From assembly GCF_003473485.1 (NCBI RefSeq), contig NC_053047.1, forward strand, positions 37,434,972 through 37,498,971: a stretch of 64,000 nucleotides of DNA. Direction: 5' to 3'. Below are positions 11,399 to 24,200 of this stretch, in pieces. The notes under the pieces were generated by a model. That model saw only the letters and a program-made list of their open reading frames with translations, made no database searches and was not told the origin of the DNA. The stretch's first letter is position 1, and each line of letters starts with the position of its first letter. This DNA is from Medicago truncatula. Taxonomy: Eukaryota > Streptophyta > Magnoliopsida > Fabales > Fabaceae. A program made the translations under genes and the position numbers.

Positions 11399-12058
11399 TT
11401 ATAGTAGATCTCTTGTAATCATTTCACGAATAATTTTCTCCGCCTTATCATTTTCATCTTTATCAAACAGAGAACGGATGATTATTTCATAAGTTACAAC
11501 GTTTGGAATGCAACTATTGTCTTTCATTTCTAACAACAAAGCCAATGCTTCATCAAACAAGCCCATGTTACACAACCCATGGATCATAACGGTATATGTG
11601 TTGACAGTTATATTATAGCCTTTGACCAAAAGATCCTTAAAGATATTTCGTGCATCCTCTAGTCTTACACCTTTACACAATCCATCAATAAGAATAGTGT
11701 ATGTGTACACACTTGGTTGAATACCCTGGTCTTTAAATTTCGTTAACAATGCAATTGCTTTGTCAACCTGATGGTTTTTGCATAAAGCATCCAATATAGA
11801 ATTGTAAATAATTATATCAGGTGGTTGACCTCTATCATGCATCTCATCGACTAGATTCAAAGCATGAGAGATTTTCTCCGATTTACAGAAACCATCAATA
11901 AGGGAACTATAAGTTACCACATCAGGAATAATTTTTTTGCATTGCATTTCTTCAAAGAGATTAATGGCTTCACCCACCCTTTTAATCTTACAAAACCCAT
12001 TAATCATGATATTGTAGCTTTGAACTATAAGTTTATCAGGTAATTTCGATCCGTACAA
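11399..12058 (-). pseudogene. Truncated RFL-type PPR gene (copy B), 219 codons
   Basis: Duplicate of the fragment at 3401-4060, with about six PPR motifs and the RFL C terminus (REMITRDLL). It keeps an open frame but lacks the N-terminal presequence and roughly eight repeats. Six of about seven differences from copy A change the protein, as expected for drift without selection. A frame this short could stay open by chance over the young age of the duplication. Confidence 0.8.
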
Positions 12059-12192
12059 ACTTGAAATATTAGAATGTTATATTATTAGTAAGTGCTTTTC
12101 TTTAGTGGAAAATATAGCTTGACATGGTTACGAGAAAGGGAGTCAAACATCAATTTGAGCACATATCTATTCTAATGTGCATGTTCATTTAA

Positions 12193-12316
12193 CCCACTTG
12201 GGTTGGTCTGGTGGTATTGGCTTGGGGTCTGGGAGTGTGCTCCTCTTCGAGGTCTCAGGTTCGATTCTTTCCGGTGCCAATTTAGGTAGGTTAATTTAGC
12301 TTCCTCAAAAAAAATT
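12193..12316 (+). mobile_element. tRNA-derived SINE
   Basis: A body of about 124 bp is flanked by a perfect 15-bp target duplication TGCATGTTCATTTAA (12178-12192 and 12317-12331). Inside are an A-box-like GGTCTGGTGGT and a B-box-like GGTTCGATTC, the internal RNA polymerase III promoter of tRNA-derived SINEs. It ends in an A-rich tail after 'cctc'. Only its first 13 bases survive in duplication copy A, so it was present before the duplication. Confidence 0.85.
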
Positions 12317-12331
12317 TGCATGTTCATTTAA

Positions 12332-15300
12332 AGCGTTGTAGTGTAGGTGAGTTGGTTGTTATTACAGATTATGGCAGAATCATTCATTTTCAGATTATAG
12401 GCCTGCAGCACTGGGGGATATCAATGCATGTTTTATCACAGTAGAAATTTATTTCTTGTCTTTGTTTTCTAATAATGGTCTCAAAGCTAATGACAGTGGC
12501 TTTATGGTATTGGATTCTTATTTTATCTAAGTTCGTGTTTATAGCCACATAAGGTCCACTGCCACACACTTATGAGGATTTCCAGGAAATAATTATTCAA
12601 TATCACTGCCCTGAATCTGTGATTCTTACTAGGTTTGTCAATATTACAAGGCGATTCCAATTTGTTTCCTCTCTTTGTGATTGATTTCATGCTCCTTGTT
12701 CAAAGCTTCGTCTAATTCCTGGCCTTTGTTTATACTTGTTTTGCTAATATATATTGTAATACTGCTGAAACAACTGTAAGGCCTTGGATATCCGAACTTT
12801 CCTTACATAAGGTGCATTCGATGCTCAACCTAAATGCTACCCTTAATAAAAATATCTCTCAACCACGTTTCTGTAACACCATAAGCTGAGTGGCCACTCC
12901 GACTTTAAGGATACATGTTTAATGGAATGATGGGGCCATTTGGCAAGGGAGGTTGCGTATCCATACTAGAGAGGATACCTTGTTTCAAATTATCAATATT
13001 GCAAAAAATAGAGAACATGGGTGAAGGAAAGTTAGATTTTTTGAGTGAAAAGAACACAAAATAAAGTATATAGTGATGAAAATTTTGTGCTGGGATCCCG
13101 AATATTGTCTCTTGAGGTAGTGTGTGCCCCATTATCCCTCAAATGTCTGCGCTTCTTCTGTTGTTTGCTCCAGATTCTGTTCTGGTTTTTCTTAGTCATT
13201 CGACCGAGCAAGATTGTCTGAGGCCTTGTTTCTCAGGTTCTGTTTCTGGTGGTTGTTTTGCTGTTGTACTGTCTTGTTTTGTGGCCTTCACGGGGTTCTG
13301 GTTTCGGCTACAACATGCTGTGTTTGTCTGTTTTGCTTACTATGGGTTTCGGGTTGTTTTTTTTTTGTATCGATGTTTTGGTAGTTTCAGCATCCTAGTA
13401 GTGGTTGTTTTTTGCTGTGTTTCTCTTCGGGTATTCCGTCTATATACCACATCCGATGTTTTGTATTTCCCTGTGTGGCAAGATTGGTGCATCTCGTGCA
13501 GGTTTTGCTTTTCAATATACTTTGCTGATAGCAAAAATGAATGTGAAATTTATGCAAATAATATAATTTGTTCTGCATTAAGCTTTTAGTAAATAAGTGG
13601 ATACATTGCATAAGCATTAAATTGTGATTTTCTAGGTTGAACTCTAAAGAACAATAGGTTCAAATAATTGACTTTTCTGCTGTTAATAATGCAGTTATTG
13701 TTACTTAAGTGGAGGCATTGCATTAAATGTTTAAATAGATAAGTAGCTCCCAATTGATTAAGGCTTGATTGACAAGGTAAAAGTTTTGGTTAGGTGAACA
13801 TAAGCGACTTCATGAGAAATCCATGGTTTGTGGATTAGTTGCTTTATGCATTGTCATTTTAAGGCAAGGTTTTATGAGATTGAGGGTAACATATACCACT
13901 GTCTTTCCCTCCTCATTCTTTAAAAACTATGTGTTGATGTCTGTTTGTCCCTTCGTAATTTTGTTTTTCCTCTCACATTCCTTCTAAATACTTGCAGCTA
14001 GAAGATTTTGTTACTTTAGGTGAAGCTATTAAAGATGGTGTTGCAAGCTTGTCAAACAATTGAAAGTACAACCAAAGATTTTTGTTTGAAAATTTTGTGG
14101 AAAAAATTATTAGTAGGTTTGGTTAGGATATCTTATTTCATTTTCTTGTTATAAAAAATTGTTGATCCAAATATAATGTTGTGATTTGCTTGGATTTTGT
14201 AAAAATACTTGTGATGTGATTTCTAGATTCAATGTGATGGATTGACTACAAAAACACTTATAGATAATCCACTTTTTTTAATCTATTTCAATCGGTAACT
14301 TTTTATGATAGAGTCATAATTTTAGTCTAGACAACTTTAGGCACTTTTTACAACGTCTCAAAAATTATAAATGTGACATTTTTCTAATATTATTATGATT
14401 TAAAAAGTGTTAGAAAAATATAACTAAGTAACATTTTTTAAAAGTTACCAGTAAGACTGTAAAATGTTACTGAAGGTCTTTAGTAACATGAGTTCACCTA
14501 ACATTGTTCAAATGTATTGTAACAACTTTCAAATTGTTACTAAATCTCAATTATGTTGTATCGGATACACTATGATCATCCATGGTATTGTTGACTATTA
14601 CTCAATTTTTACATAGATCTGCTGTTACTTTCCTAAAACCAAAATTAAATAAAGGTTTCAACAATAATTATACATTTATATGATCATCCATTTGATTATT
14701 TTCACTAAATTGAGTTTACTATACTTTAAAAACATTTTTGTTTTGAGTCGAGAGAAAAGAGCTATCCGTTAGATGGAGCCACCCCTATGGAAAGGCCACC
14801 ATTAGGAGGAGAGGCTATCAGCGAGATGGAGCTAGTTCTCGATTCACCCATTTTGATTATTTTTACTAAATGGAGATTTCTATATTTTCTTTAAAGACTT
14901 TTATCAAGATTTTCGACAATATATTTTTAAAGGCTTTTGTTATGATTTTCAACGATATATTTTCTAAAGGCTTGTAATCTTATGTTCACCTCTTTACAAC
15001 ATTGAGATTAGAAATACTCTATTCATGATATTGATTTTCACGTACAATGATACAAAGTAATTGCAAGCAGAAATATTCATGTTGCTTCTAAATGTTAGAT
15101 ATGTGATGGCTTGTAGTAAGGTTGTACCAGAAGGATAAACTCACGGTTTAAAAGGTGTTGTAAAACATTTCCCTAATAGTTTGGTTCATTTTATTACAGT
15201 TTGGTTAAACAAGCTACAAGCAGCATATTTGTTATGTCGGCGACATTGGACTCAGAAATATTTTTATTTGATTTTAGATTAATAGAATTTTATACGGTTA

Positions 15301-15852
15301 CTAGTTTGTAACTGAACATTAGCTTTTGAGAAACTTAATTACTCGTGCTCATGTGTGTTTCCCTTCTAGTTGGTGGTGATTGTTGTCTCCTCACTAAGTC
15401 TTTATGACTTACCCCTTCTTCTTACATTTTTTTCAGATTTAAAGTCAAGTGCGTAGAAAGCTGGTAGCAGAGTTAAAGATCTGTCAATGTAATTTTTTTG
15501 GGTAGGTCTACTCTATGTATAAACTGAATGGTCGATGTATCTGCAGCTATTGGTAGTCGACAGATGTTTTGTTTTGAGTTGTATAAACATCTAGTTATGT
15601 CACTTTGAGATTTTGCTGATGATACAAGTATATAGACAAGATTCATATCTTGGAAAGTATTCAAAATATAGAGGATACTCTGTCGAAATTTCAGTGGATA
15701 ACATTATAAGTGAAAGTCAATTTGAAAATTGTTTAAATTATAGTTTGTCAAGGGTCGTCAATAGGCTTTCCGGACTAGGAAGCTCTAGTTCGTGCGCCGA
15801 TCACGAAATTGAATTTGTTGGGGTCGTGACAATTATTTCGTCAATTTTTTTG

Positions 15853-15889
<37 letters not shown>

Positions 15890-16299
15890 TCACTTGATTT
15901 CACCAACTACACCTCTGTTAACTCTGTCTTGGTTAGAGAAAAGGGACATGTGTCACTTGATCCAATAAAGAATGCAAAGAAGGTTATCCTAACGTCGGTC
16001 TGCTTTTGGCCCGGATAAAGAGAAAGGATGAATGATGTGAGAGGTAAGAAAGAAGTTGATAATAATATGTAATCTATCCATCTGAACTTCTTCCCCTTCT
16101 TCTAGAAATTCTGTTCTTTTAAGTACCCTTCGTTTTACCACAAATATCATTTCTCTTGTAATTTATACAATTGAATCTTCCCTTATTTGAGAACCACATT
16201 GATTGGATTTCATTTGGTACATATAAGAACCCTTGCACATTATTATTTCTCTGACTTCCAATATAAAGAACCAAATCCTCCCATCATTTTCCTATTAGA
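12332..16299. other. Long non-genic stretch
   Basis: No gene could be supported. A 155-codon frame at 13122-13589 is low-complexity (Phe, Val, Cys) and unsupported. Positions 14700-14900 contain a diverged direct repeat (tgattatttt(c/t)actaaa(t)tg) on both sides of a GC-richer 100-bp block, perhaps a small insertion. An (ATT)n microsatellite sits at about 15853-15887. The last 200 bp before 16300 may be the decayed leader of the PPR pseudogene. Confidence 0.5.
15853..15887. repeat. (ATT)n microsatellite
   Basis: About eleven uninterrupted ATT units. Confidence 0.9.
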
Positions 16300-17460
16300 A
16301 TGTTGTCTTTTTCAAGGCTAAGGAACAATTTCTCTCTTCCATGTCCCAACAATTTCATTCTTTGTAGTTTTATGCTACACTCTCAGCCTAATTCCCATTT
16401 ACACAATGATGATGCTCATGATCATTATGTTTCCTGGTTCAATCGCATGCTCAATATGAAACCTACTCCACCCATCTTTAAATTCGGTAAGATCTTAGGT
16501 TCCCTCGTTAAGCTCAATCATTTCCACACTGTTATTTCCCGCTTTCTCGACTAATGGAACTCCAAGGAATTCAAACTGATGTTGTTAATTTGAGTATCTT
16601 GATTAATTGTTTCTGCCACCTCCATCAACTCAATTATGCTTTTTCTGTTTTGGCGAAGATTTTCAAATTTGGTTATCAACCTGATACCATCACAATGACT
16701 ACACTTATGAAAGGTCTCTGTCTTAGTGGTCAGGTTAGGAAAGCATTGCACTTTCACGATGATGTTATAGAAAAGGGATTTAAATTGGATCATGTTAGTT
16801 ATGGAACCCTTATCAACGGGTTATGTAAATCGGGAGAAACAAGAGCTGCCCTGCAGGTTCTTGAAAAGATTGAAAGGTTGAACGTTAAGCCTGATGTTCT
16901 CATGTACACCATAATCATTGATAGTCTCTTTAAAAATAAGCTCGTAATTGATGCTTATGATTTATATTTTAAAATGCATGTCAAGAAAATTTCTCCTAAT
17001 GTTGTCACTTACACGTACAACTTTAATATATGGCCTTTCCATTGTCGGTCAATTGAAAGAAGCAGTTTGTTTTTTCAATGAAATGTTGTTAAAAAATAAA
17101 CCCGAATGTGTATACCTTTAATTAATATATTGGTTGATAGTTTATGTAAGAAAGGAGAGATGAAAAAAGTTAGCAATGCGTTGGCTGTAATGATAAAACA
17201 AGAGTTGAACTTAATGTTGTTACTTAATAGTTCTTTAATGGATGGTTATTTCTTGGTTAAAGAAGTGAACATGGCCACATATATTCAAAACTATGCCTCA
17301 AAGGGGAATGATTCCTGATGTTCAGAGCTACACTAACATGGTTGATGGATTATGTAAGAATTGAATAAAATGGTGGATGAAGCTCTGATTCTCTTTAAAG
17401 AAATGCATTCCAAAAGTATGACTGCTAACACCGTCACATACAGTTCACTTATTGTGAGTT
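16300..17460 (+). pseudogene. RFL-type PPR pseudogene with several frame breaks
   Basis: It begins MLSFSRLRNNFSLPCPNNF, a plausible mitochondrial presequence start, and continues NRMLNMKPTPPIFKFGKILG, which aligns with the N terminus of the intact RFL genes. The frame shifts near 16545, where MELQGIQTDVV begins in a new phase. After five to six PPR motifs it shifts again near 17030, then is read in pieces (17106-17318, then MVDGLCKN stop near 17363). Homology fades near 17460 ('cacatacagttcacttattg'). The C-terminal repeats are absent. Clearly dead; at least three breaks. Confidence 0.85.
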
Positions 17461-18119
17461 TTTGAAAGGTCTGTCATATTCAGCAGATACTCATTTCCTG
17501 GATATGGTTCCATGAGTATATGTTTACTTAGAGCAAAATTACATTTTTGGACTTTTTTAGTTGAAAAATCAAAATAAATTGAGGCATAGTCACAATGCTA
17601 CGAAACATTCAGATCGTCTAAATGTTTGTTTTTATAGAGGTGTTTGCAAAAAACCAACTCAAAATTCGATTTCTTGATCGAGATTTCTTTGGTTTTGCTA
17701 TTTTAGTTTTTTGTGCTTTAAGAATTCATTATTATTTCGTCCCTTGGTGGAAAATTATAATTTTACGAGCAAAGACATATTTTAACATCCTAACCATTCC
17801 TGTAAAAAACCATGAAAAAATTAAAGAACTATGTTACTTTTTCGGACTTTATATCTATCGTGAAAAATATTAGGTTCAAGATAGGAAGAATCTCAAATTA
17901 TAAAGACAAGATCTGTATTTCTTTAGTACAGAGTCATTAGTTACACTTCGTGTACATTAACATGCTCAATTTGAATAATTAACTATATTTTTTTTAGTAT
18001 ACGAAATGACTCAATTTTTTATTGTTTGACAAACAACCCAATATTAATTGAAAGTAATGTTATCATTCAAATTAATTTAGTCACGATTCAAAACGATTAT
18101 AAAAATTATTTTAGTCCAA
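17461..18119. other. Non-genic AT-rich spacer
   Basis: No gene seen. The 83-codon frame at 17622-17873 has no recognisable motif. Confidence 0.5.
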
Positions 18120-18129
18120 AAGTAAACCT

Positions 18130-18345
18130 TCAACCACACGTCAAGCTCTTACTTACATTCTTATATATAGTAAGAGCTTCATCCATTACCTGAGCTTGAG
18201 CCAGCAATTCTGCTATTTTTCTTACCTGAGCTTGAAAGAACAATTCAGCTCTTTTTGTTTCCTGAGCTTGAGCATGCAATGCAGCTCTGTATCTTGCCTC
18301 GGCTCGAGCGAGCGATCCCGCTGTATATTATCAGGAGAGATGCCG
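18130..18345 (-). pseudogene. OMA1-like C-terminal exon fragment with 12-residue repeats
   Basis: Read on the minus strand this matches the tail of the fragment at 1526-1801. It contains three 36-bp units encoding RAALHAQAQETK, RAELFFQAQVRK and IAELLAQAQVMD, followed by EALTIYKN. The upstream peptidase exons are not present. The repeat number differs from the 1.5-kb fragment, which has about two units. No host function is likely in this isolated state. Confidence 0.65.
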
Positions 18346-19215
18346 AGTAGCGATAGTCTGTAAGCATAGAATTACAATTAATGACTTGCTCTATTTTACC
18401 AGGTTATAATCATCCATTCCTACCAAGTTTTTAGTTATCTTTATATCATTTCTTGATTTTTAGTTTTCAATTCTGATGTAAATGATTAATTTAATCTGTT
18501 TCATATATATGAATAACGTTCTTTCTCAAGTTATTTCAGAGAACTTACAAAAATAAGCTGAAAAATCTTATGCCATTAATTAAAAATTCAATTAAGCTAA
18601 TCCAAACAGGTCGTATGACCAAAAAAATGACGTTTTTTTATTATTATTTTAAAGAATTGTATTCTAGTAAATAAATTGTGGGAAGATTTTAAGAACTAAA
18701 ATTAGTTCTGAAAAATGACAATTATTATTGTTATTTTTAATAAAAAATGGAATGACAATTGCAGTGACTTGGAAGTGGATTTTGGTTCTGAAGAGAATGC
18801 TTCTATTGTATATGCTGCCTTAGCTGTTGCAGAACCAAATCCTCTCATTATTTTCTTAGTGCTAGTTTGGTTCAGCTTTTTCCTAGTCCAGAATCACTTC
18901 TACAGCCTCAAAATTGAAAAAAAGCAATTTGTCACATGTTTGGTTCAGCTTTACAAAAGCAATTCTCTTCTCCAAAAGCAATTCTGGTTGAAGCTACAAT
19001 TTCTAGCTTTTGAGTTAACCAGAATCAATTCTCCATTAAATTTTATATTTTAATTATTACAACCTATTATTTTCCTTTATTGTCCTTCATCAATTATCCT
19101 TTTTGTTTGTATTTAATTTGATAAACCAAATTTAATCAAAAAAGTTAACATACCAAATTAGCCCAAGAAAATATTGATGGTTATGAGTTACAAGGTACAA
19201 TTTCTCTCTTCCAAC
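18346..19215. other. Spacer with possible MITE remnant
   Basis: Positions 18857-19035 contain repeated 'tttggttcagctt' and 'aagcaattct' phrases typical of non-autonomous DNA transposon ends ('tagtgctagtttggttcagc'). I found no matching right end or target duplication, so it is only a possible fragment. No gene seen. Confidence 0.4.
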
Positions 19216-19217
19216 TG

Positions 19218-20362
19218 GATCATTATAGCTAAGGGATTTAAACTGGATCATGTTAGTTATAGAACCCTGATCAACGAGTTGTGTAAAACGGGAGAAACAA
19301 GAGCTGCCCTGCAGGTTCTTCGAAAGATTGAAAGGATTCTTGTTAAGCCTAATGTGCTCATGTACACCACAATCATTGATAGTCTTTGTAAAGATAAGCT
19401 CGTAATTGATGCTTATGATTTATATTCTGAAATGATTAAGAAAATTTCTCCTGATGTTGTAACCTATAATACTCTAGTACACGGATTTTGCATTGCGGGT
19501 CAATTAAAAGAAGCAATTGGTTTTATCGATCATACGTTGTTAAAAACATAAATCCGGATGTCTATACTATATTGGATGATGGTTTATGTAAGGAAGGAGG
19601 GTGAAAAAGCTAGAAATGTGATGGCTATTATGTTAAAACATGGCGTGGAACCTAATGTTGTTACTTATAGTTTTTTAATGGATAGATATTTCTTGGTTAA
19701 AGAAGTGGATAGAGAGAAATATGTATTCAACACTATTTCTAAAAAGGGAGTGAAACCTAATCTCCACATGTACAATAAAATGGTTGATGAAGCCGTGAAT
19801 CTCTTAAACGAAATGCATTCCAAAAGAATGACTCCTGACACATTCACGTACACTTCGCTTATTGATGGACTTTGCATATCGGGGAGAACCTCTGATGTTT
19901 GGGATCTTATAGATGAGATGCATGAAAGAGGTCAACCTGCTAATGTGATCACTTACAATTCTTTATTGGATGCTTTGTGCAAAAACCATCAGGTTTGACA
20001 AGGCAATCACATTATTAACGAAGATCAAAGACCAAGGTATTCAGCCAAATTTGTATACATACACATTACTTGTTGATGGAATATGCAAAAATGGAAAACT
20101 TAAGGATGCAAAAGCGGTTTATCAAGATCTTCTGATTAAGGGATATCATTTAGATGTTATAATGTATAATGTGATGGTTAATTGGCTCTGTAAAGAGGGT
20201 TTGTTTGATGAAGCATTGTCCATATTGTCAAAAATGGAACACAACAATTGCACCCCTGATGTTGTAACTTACGAAATTGTTATCCGTGCTTTATTCAAAA
20301 ATGTTAAGAATGATAAGGCAGTGAAACTTCTTTGTGAAATGATTGATAGAGGTCTACTGTAA
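19218..20362 (+). pseudogene. RFL-type PPR pseudogene, 5'-truncated
   Basis: Homology starts at the fourth PPR motif (KGFKLDHVSYRTLINELCK) and runs to the family C terminus (LLCEMIDRGLL). Compensating indels around 19540-19600 interrupt one motif. A 27-bp in-frame deletion removes most of 'IMINGLCKN' near 19775, between two 'aat' triplets. A single extra T in 'caggtttgac' (near 19993) shifts the frame before the last three repeats. It overlaps in motif content with the 16.3-kb pseudogene, so it is a separate paralogue and not its displaced half. Confidence 0.85.
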
Positions 20363-21246
20363 TCTAAAACTAGTTGAGATGCTTTCAAGTTACAATTTGC
20401 TTTTTTGAATTTGAAAATGACCATCTAATCTTTTTTTATTTTCATAGTAATAAACAAAAAATTAGTGCAGTTGACTCAAGATTACATTTGTTTTCATTAA
20501 AAGTTGTACTTTTCTTATAACTGAATTACTATGACTTGTCTTTCTTCACTTCCTCTCCTTTGTCCTCTTGTAAATCTTACAGAAGGGTGAATTAGCAACT
20601 CTGAAATCTACCTATGAGTCTCATGGATTGAGTAAATTGGAATTCAAATTAGGATAACTTGGTGGGATAGGAGTGTTAATATCAGCCGTAGAGCCAAACA
20701 TGTTTGTATTATTTGAGAGCAACATACTTTGGTTTTCTATTGTCTCCATATTTCATTATATGCATTCGACATGATCGAAAAATCTTTCATTATTTGCCTA
20801 ATTCTTATTTTTACTGCATTGTTGCCTAATTCTGGTTCAGATGCTATAAGTATGATCATAGAAATATTTCATTATATGCATTCGACATAATGGAAAAATC
20901 GTATTGTTACTTACAACATTTCAATGTGTTGCACGGATTAAAATACACACTGCAGTGAATCTAAGATGCCTAAAAATTAAGAGAAAATTTGATGTTGACA
21001 GCTTTTTTGTTGTCCAACACCGTATATAAATACCGCATAAATATTATTTCATTTTTTGATTAGTTTTCTTCTCTCAAAGTCACATCTATGATGCCTAAAA
21101 ATAAAAAATAAAAAATATAGAGAACTCTGACAAGACTTTATTTCATGCTATTAACATTTTGGACAGCTAAAACACCAAATTATCAAAGTCACCGAGGTAA
21201 ATCATTCTTATAACTGAAACTATCACTGTCGACGATGCTCTTATCC
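20363..21246. other. Intergenic region between PPR pseudogene and SDP1 3' end
   Basis: No gene seen. The right part should include the SDP1 3' untranslated region, since SDP1 is read leftwards. 'cattatatgcattcgaca' occurs twice (20754-20771 and 20871-20888), a small direct repeat. Confidence 0.5.
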
Positions 21247-24200
21247 TTACCCGAAATCTGTTCTGGATTTATCTATGGGATTAGAATCTGGTGTTTCAGT
21301 TAAGGTCCTAGCTGCTGGGGATTCGTTATCTCCGTTTTCGGAAGCTGAGCTAGCAGCATCATCCATCTCCTTCTCTGGACATTCAATGTGGAGACACTCA
21401 GCAACTTCATTGTTATAACTATCGTAGTCATGACTTCGACTTGAAGCTGTAAAGTCTTCTTTCTTGACAACACTAAACACAATTCCATTAAGCATTCTTT
21501 CGTGCTGCAAAAAATCACCTTCAGTTAGAATTATGCTAGACCCATTCATGACAACCCTGTTGCCATTTTCTCTTGGATCGGATTCTGAGTTCTCGGAGCA
21601 TCTATCCGGTGTTGTTAATCTTGGACTGTGATACTGAAAATCACGAGGGCTAAAACTAGCTCCCATTCCTCTATTTAGTTCAGTATCAACGTCTAAGTTT
21701 TGGACAAAGTCGATGAACCTATCTGCCGAAGTAGTTCTCATCAAAGGACCACCAGATCTGGTCCAAGTATTCAAGTCAGCACTTTCGGATTCACTGTCAC
21801 TTACATCATGCATGTTTCGGTGGTACTTTGAATTTTTACCAGTGGATCCACCGGAACCACTAACCCCATGATTAAATGAAGCAGCAGTGTCTGCAAGAAA
21901 GTCTTCAAGAGATCCTGTAGAATTCTCTCGCGCAATGACATTCCATGATGGAATTCTTTTTATAGCACTGAATTTGGTACTACTTGGAAAACCATGAGAA
22001 GCAGAAGCGGCTCTCTCAGCACTTCTTTTGAGTCTTCTCATATGATTGAGAATTGCAACACACTCGTCGAGAGCAAGCTCAATTCCACAATTAGCTTTAA
22101 TGGCTGAAAGTTTCTCCCAAGTGCATCTTCTTCCTTGGTTAGCTGCCTTTTGAAGCTCCGCATGAGAAGGGTTTTGGATAATTTTTGAGTACTGATACAC
22201 GACACAGGAAACATACATAAGTTTACCATTATTTCAGTAAATCCTCTTTAATAAATGATACATAAACTCCTTAATTTATTCAAAATGAAAGGGACTCTTT
22301 GGCTTAAGAGTATGTTTTCTGTCTTCTTCTCTCATTTTCCCTTTTAATTGAAATCTGGCCATTGTTTTCAACTTTATTACATGCTTTCGAAGATTTTTAC
22401 AGGAAGCATAAAGACAAGAAAACCAAAAAAGTTGTATTCACTATTTTCTACACAAATCTTCGAAAACTGGAAACAAAATGAGAACTTTTTATCAAACAAG
22501 ACATAAAAAGTTCATAATTTTTATAAGAATATATTTAAATTTAAAATGACCGCTAATACTTTTTTCTTAAAATTGATATATCAAGATGAAGTTATTTCTT
22601 TTATCTTCAAAGAAATATCTTGTTTGTTTAATTGTTCTTGAGCCTCTATACCTGAGCAAGAGTAGCCGGCATAACAACTGTTACATCACCCTCCCAATCT
22701 TGAGCAAACAACTTTGCAAGTCCGCCTAATGGAAAACCGAGTTCCAGTATTTGATTGCATCGATGTTTCACCTCCATCTCTACCAGATGAGCCAGCTACA
22801 AAATAAAAACCACAAGGGTTATTATAGTTACATACTTAGAATGTTATAGCAGTAGCATACTGCTGTGCAGGTCCATTGGCTAACATGTACGATGTCTTAA
22901 TGCAATAACTGTTGAGAGATACCACAAATTTTCGTAATCAAGGTGGGGAAAACAGTATATAAAATTTTATCGTAGTGGTTTGGACGTGAGAATTTTATAC
23001 GTGCATTATTATCAATTCTATGATTTTTTTCGTTCTACATATACCATTAAGTCGTATTTTTTATAAGGAACGGACAATTTGACTTAATGGGAAATGTAGA
23101 AGGGAAAAATCATATAAGAAAATAATACAGGAAATGATAGTTCAGACACATCCATATGCATCTATTATCGTCCTTATATAGAGATTCAAGTCCATGAACA
23201 TACCTTGGCAGCAAAATTACCTCCATAAGCTCGTACAAACTCTTTCAGTCTCAACAATGGTGCAATATGAGGATTGGCCTGACTGACAATAAAATGATTG
23301 ACATTGAACAACTCTTTCAATTGCATCATAGGAAGATCAATTTCCAAGCTACCATCCCTCCAACGACGCACCTGTGAGGAACCCTCTTCAGGTCCCAAAT
23401 TAAACGGAGGATGGTAAGGAACAATATTTCCACTTCTATCCTTTGCCATCAATTCTTGAGCCTCAAAAAGACCAGGAAAGGCGCAAGAAGCTGTGACTGC
23501 ACTCCATATAACAACGTGGGGCGAAGTCAAGTAGTTAAGGCATCTAGGCGGCTCATGCTTTCGTGGGGAGCAAACTGTAATCCCAAGAACTCGACCTGTC
23601 ATATCGTAAGCTTCTTGAAATGTAAGGTTGCTTGTTAGATGCCTCAACATAATCTGCAACTGTCTGATCTCATGAACTGCACCGAAAGTTGTGACCCTCT
23701 TCACGATCGTAAAAATCCCACCCATTTGATCAAAAAACTGTAAGGAGTGTAATGAATCCTCAAAAAAGCTTTGAAGCTCAGGCCAAGACCTAGTAGCAAC
23801 AATAGAGCACATGATGGATCCTACACTTGAACCAGAAATTATCCTAGGCATAAGCTTATGTTCTACAAGCGTTTTAACTACACCCACATGAAAAGCTCCA
23901 AGAGAAGCACCCCCACTTAAGAGCAAAGCAGTCCTCCCAAATGCATGTCTAGTTTCATGCATGAAAGCAAGCTTTTCTTCCAACGCAAGTTCCTCCGTAT
24001 CAGAATGACAAACCATTCTCAACTGAGTGGAAACCTCATCAATATACTCCTTAATCTGTCTAGGCACATGAAGCCTACCTTTATGAAGCTCAGGGTTACA
24101 CATATTACCTAGATTTCTAATAAGATCAGCTCTCATACAAAATATAATATCTCTAAGACACCCCTCTTGTCTGCGATGTCGTAATTCTTCAAGCTTGTTC

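Larger units (their letters stand above)
8168..12205. repeat. Segmental tandem duplication, copy B
   Basis: Same order as copy A (2047-4207): LTR, spacer, antisense PPR fragment, spacer, SINE head. It is longer because of two hAT-type insertions (8861-9589 and 10001-11132) that are absent from copy A and so came after the duplication. Confidence 0.9.

Noticed and set aside
12193-12290. Possible tRNA gene
   Set aside because: A- and B-box-like words are present, but no cloverleaf can be folded and target duplications flank it; it is a SINE.
13122-13589. 155-codon ORF in the long spacer
   Set aside because: Rich in Phe, Val and Cys, no motif, no splice context, and overlapped by equally long antisense frames; likely chance.
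18715-19053. 112-codon ORF
   Set aside because: Falls in MITE-like repeat text (ttggttcagctt); no domain.
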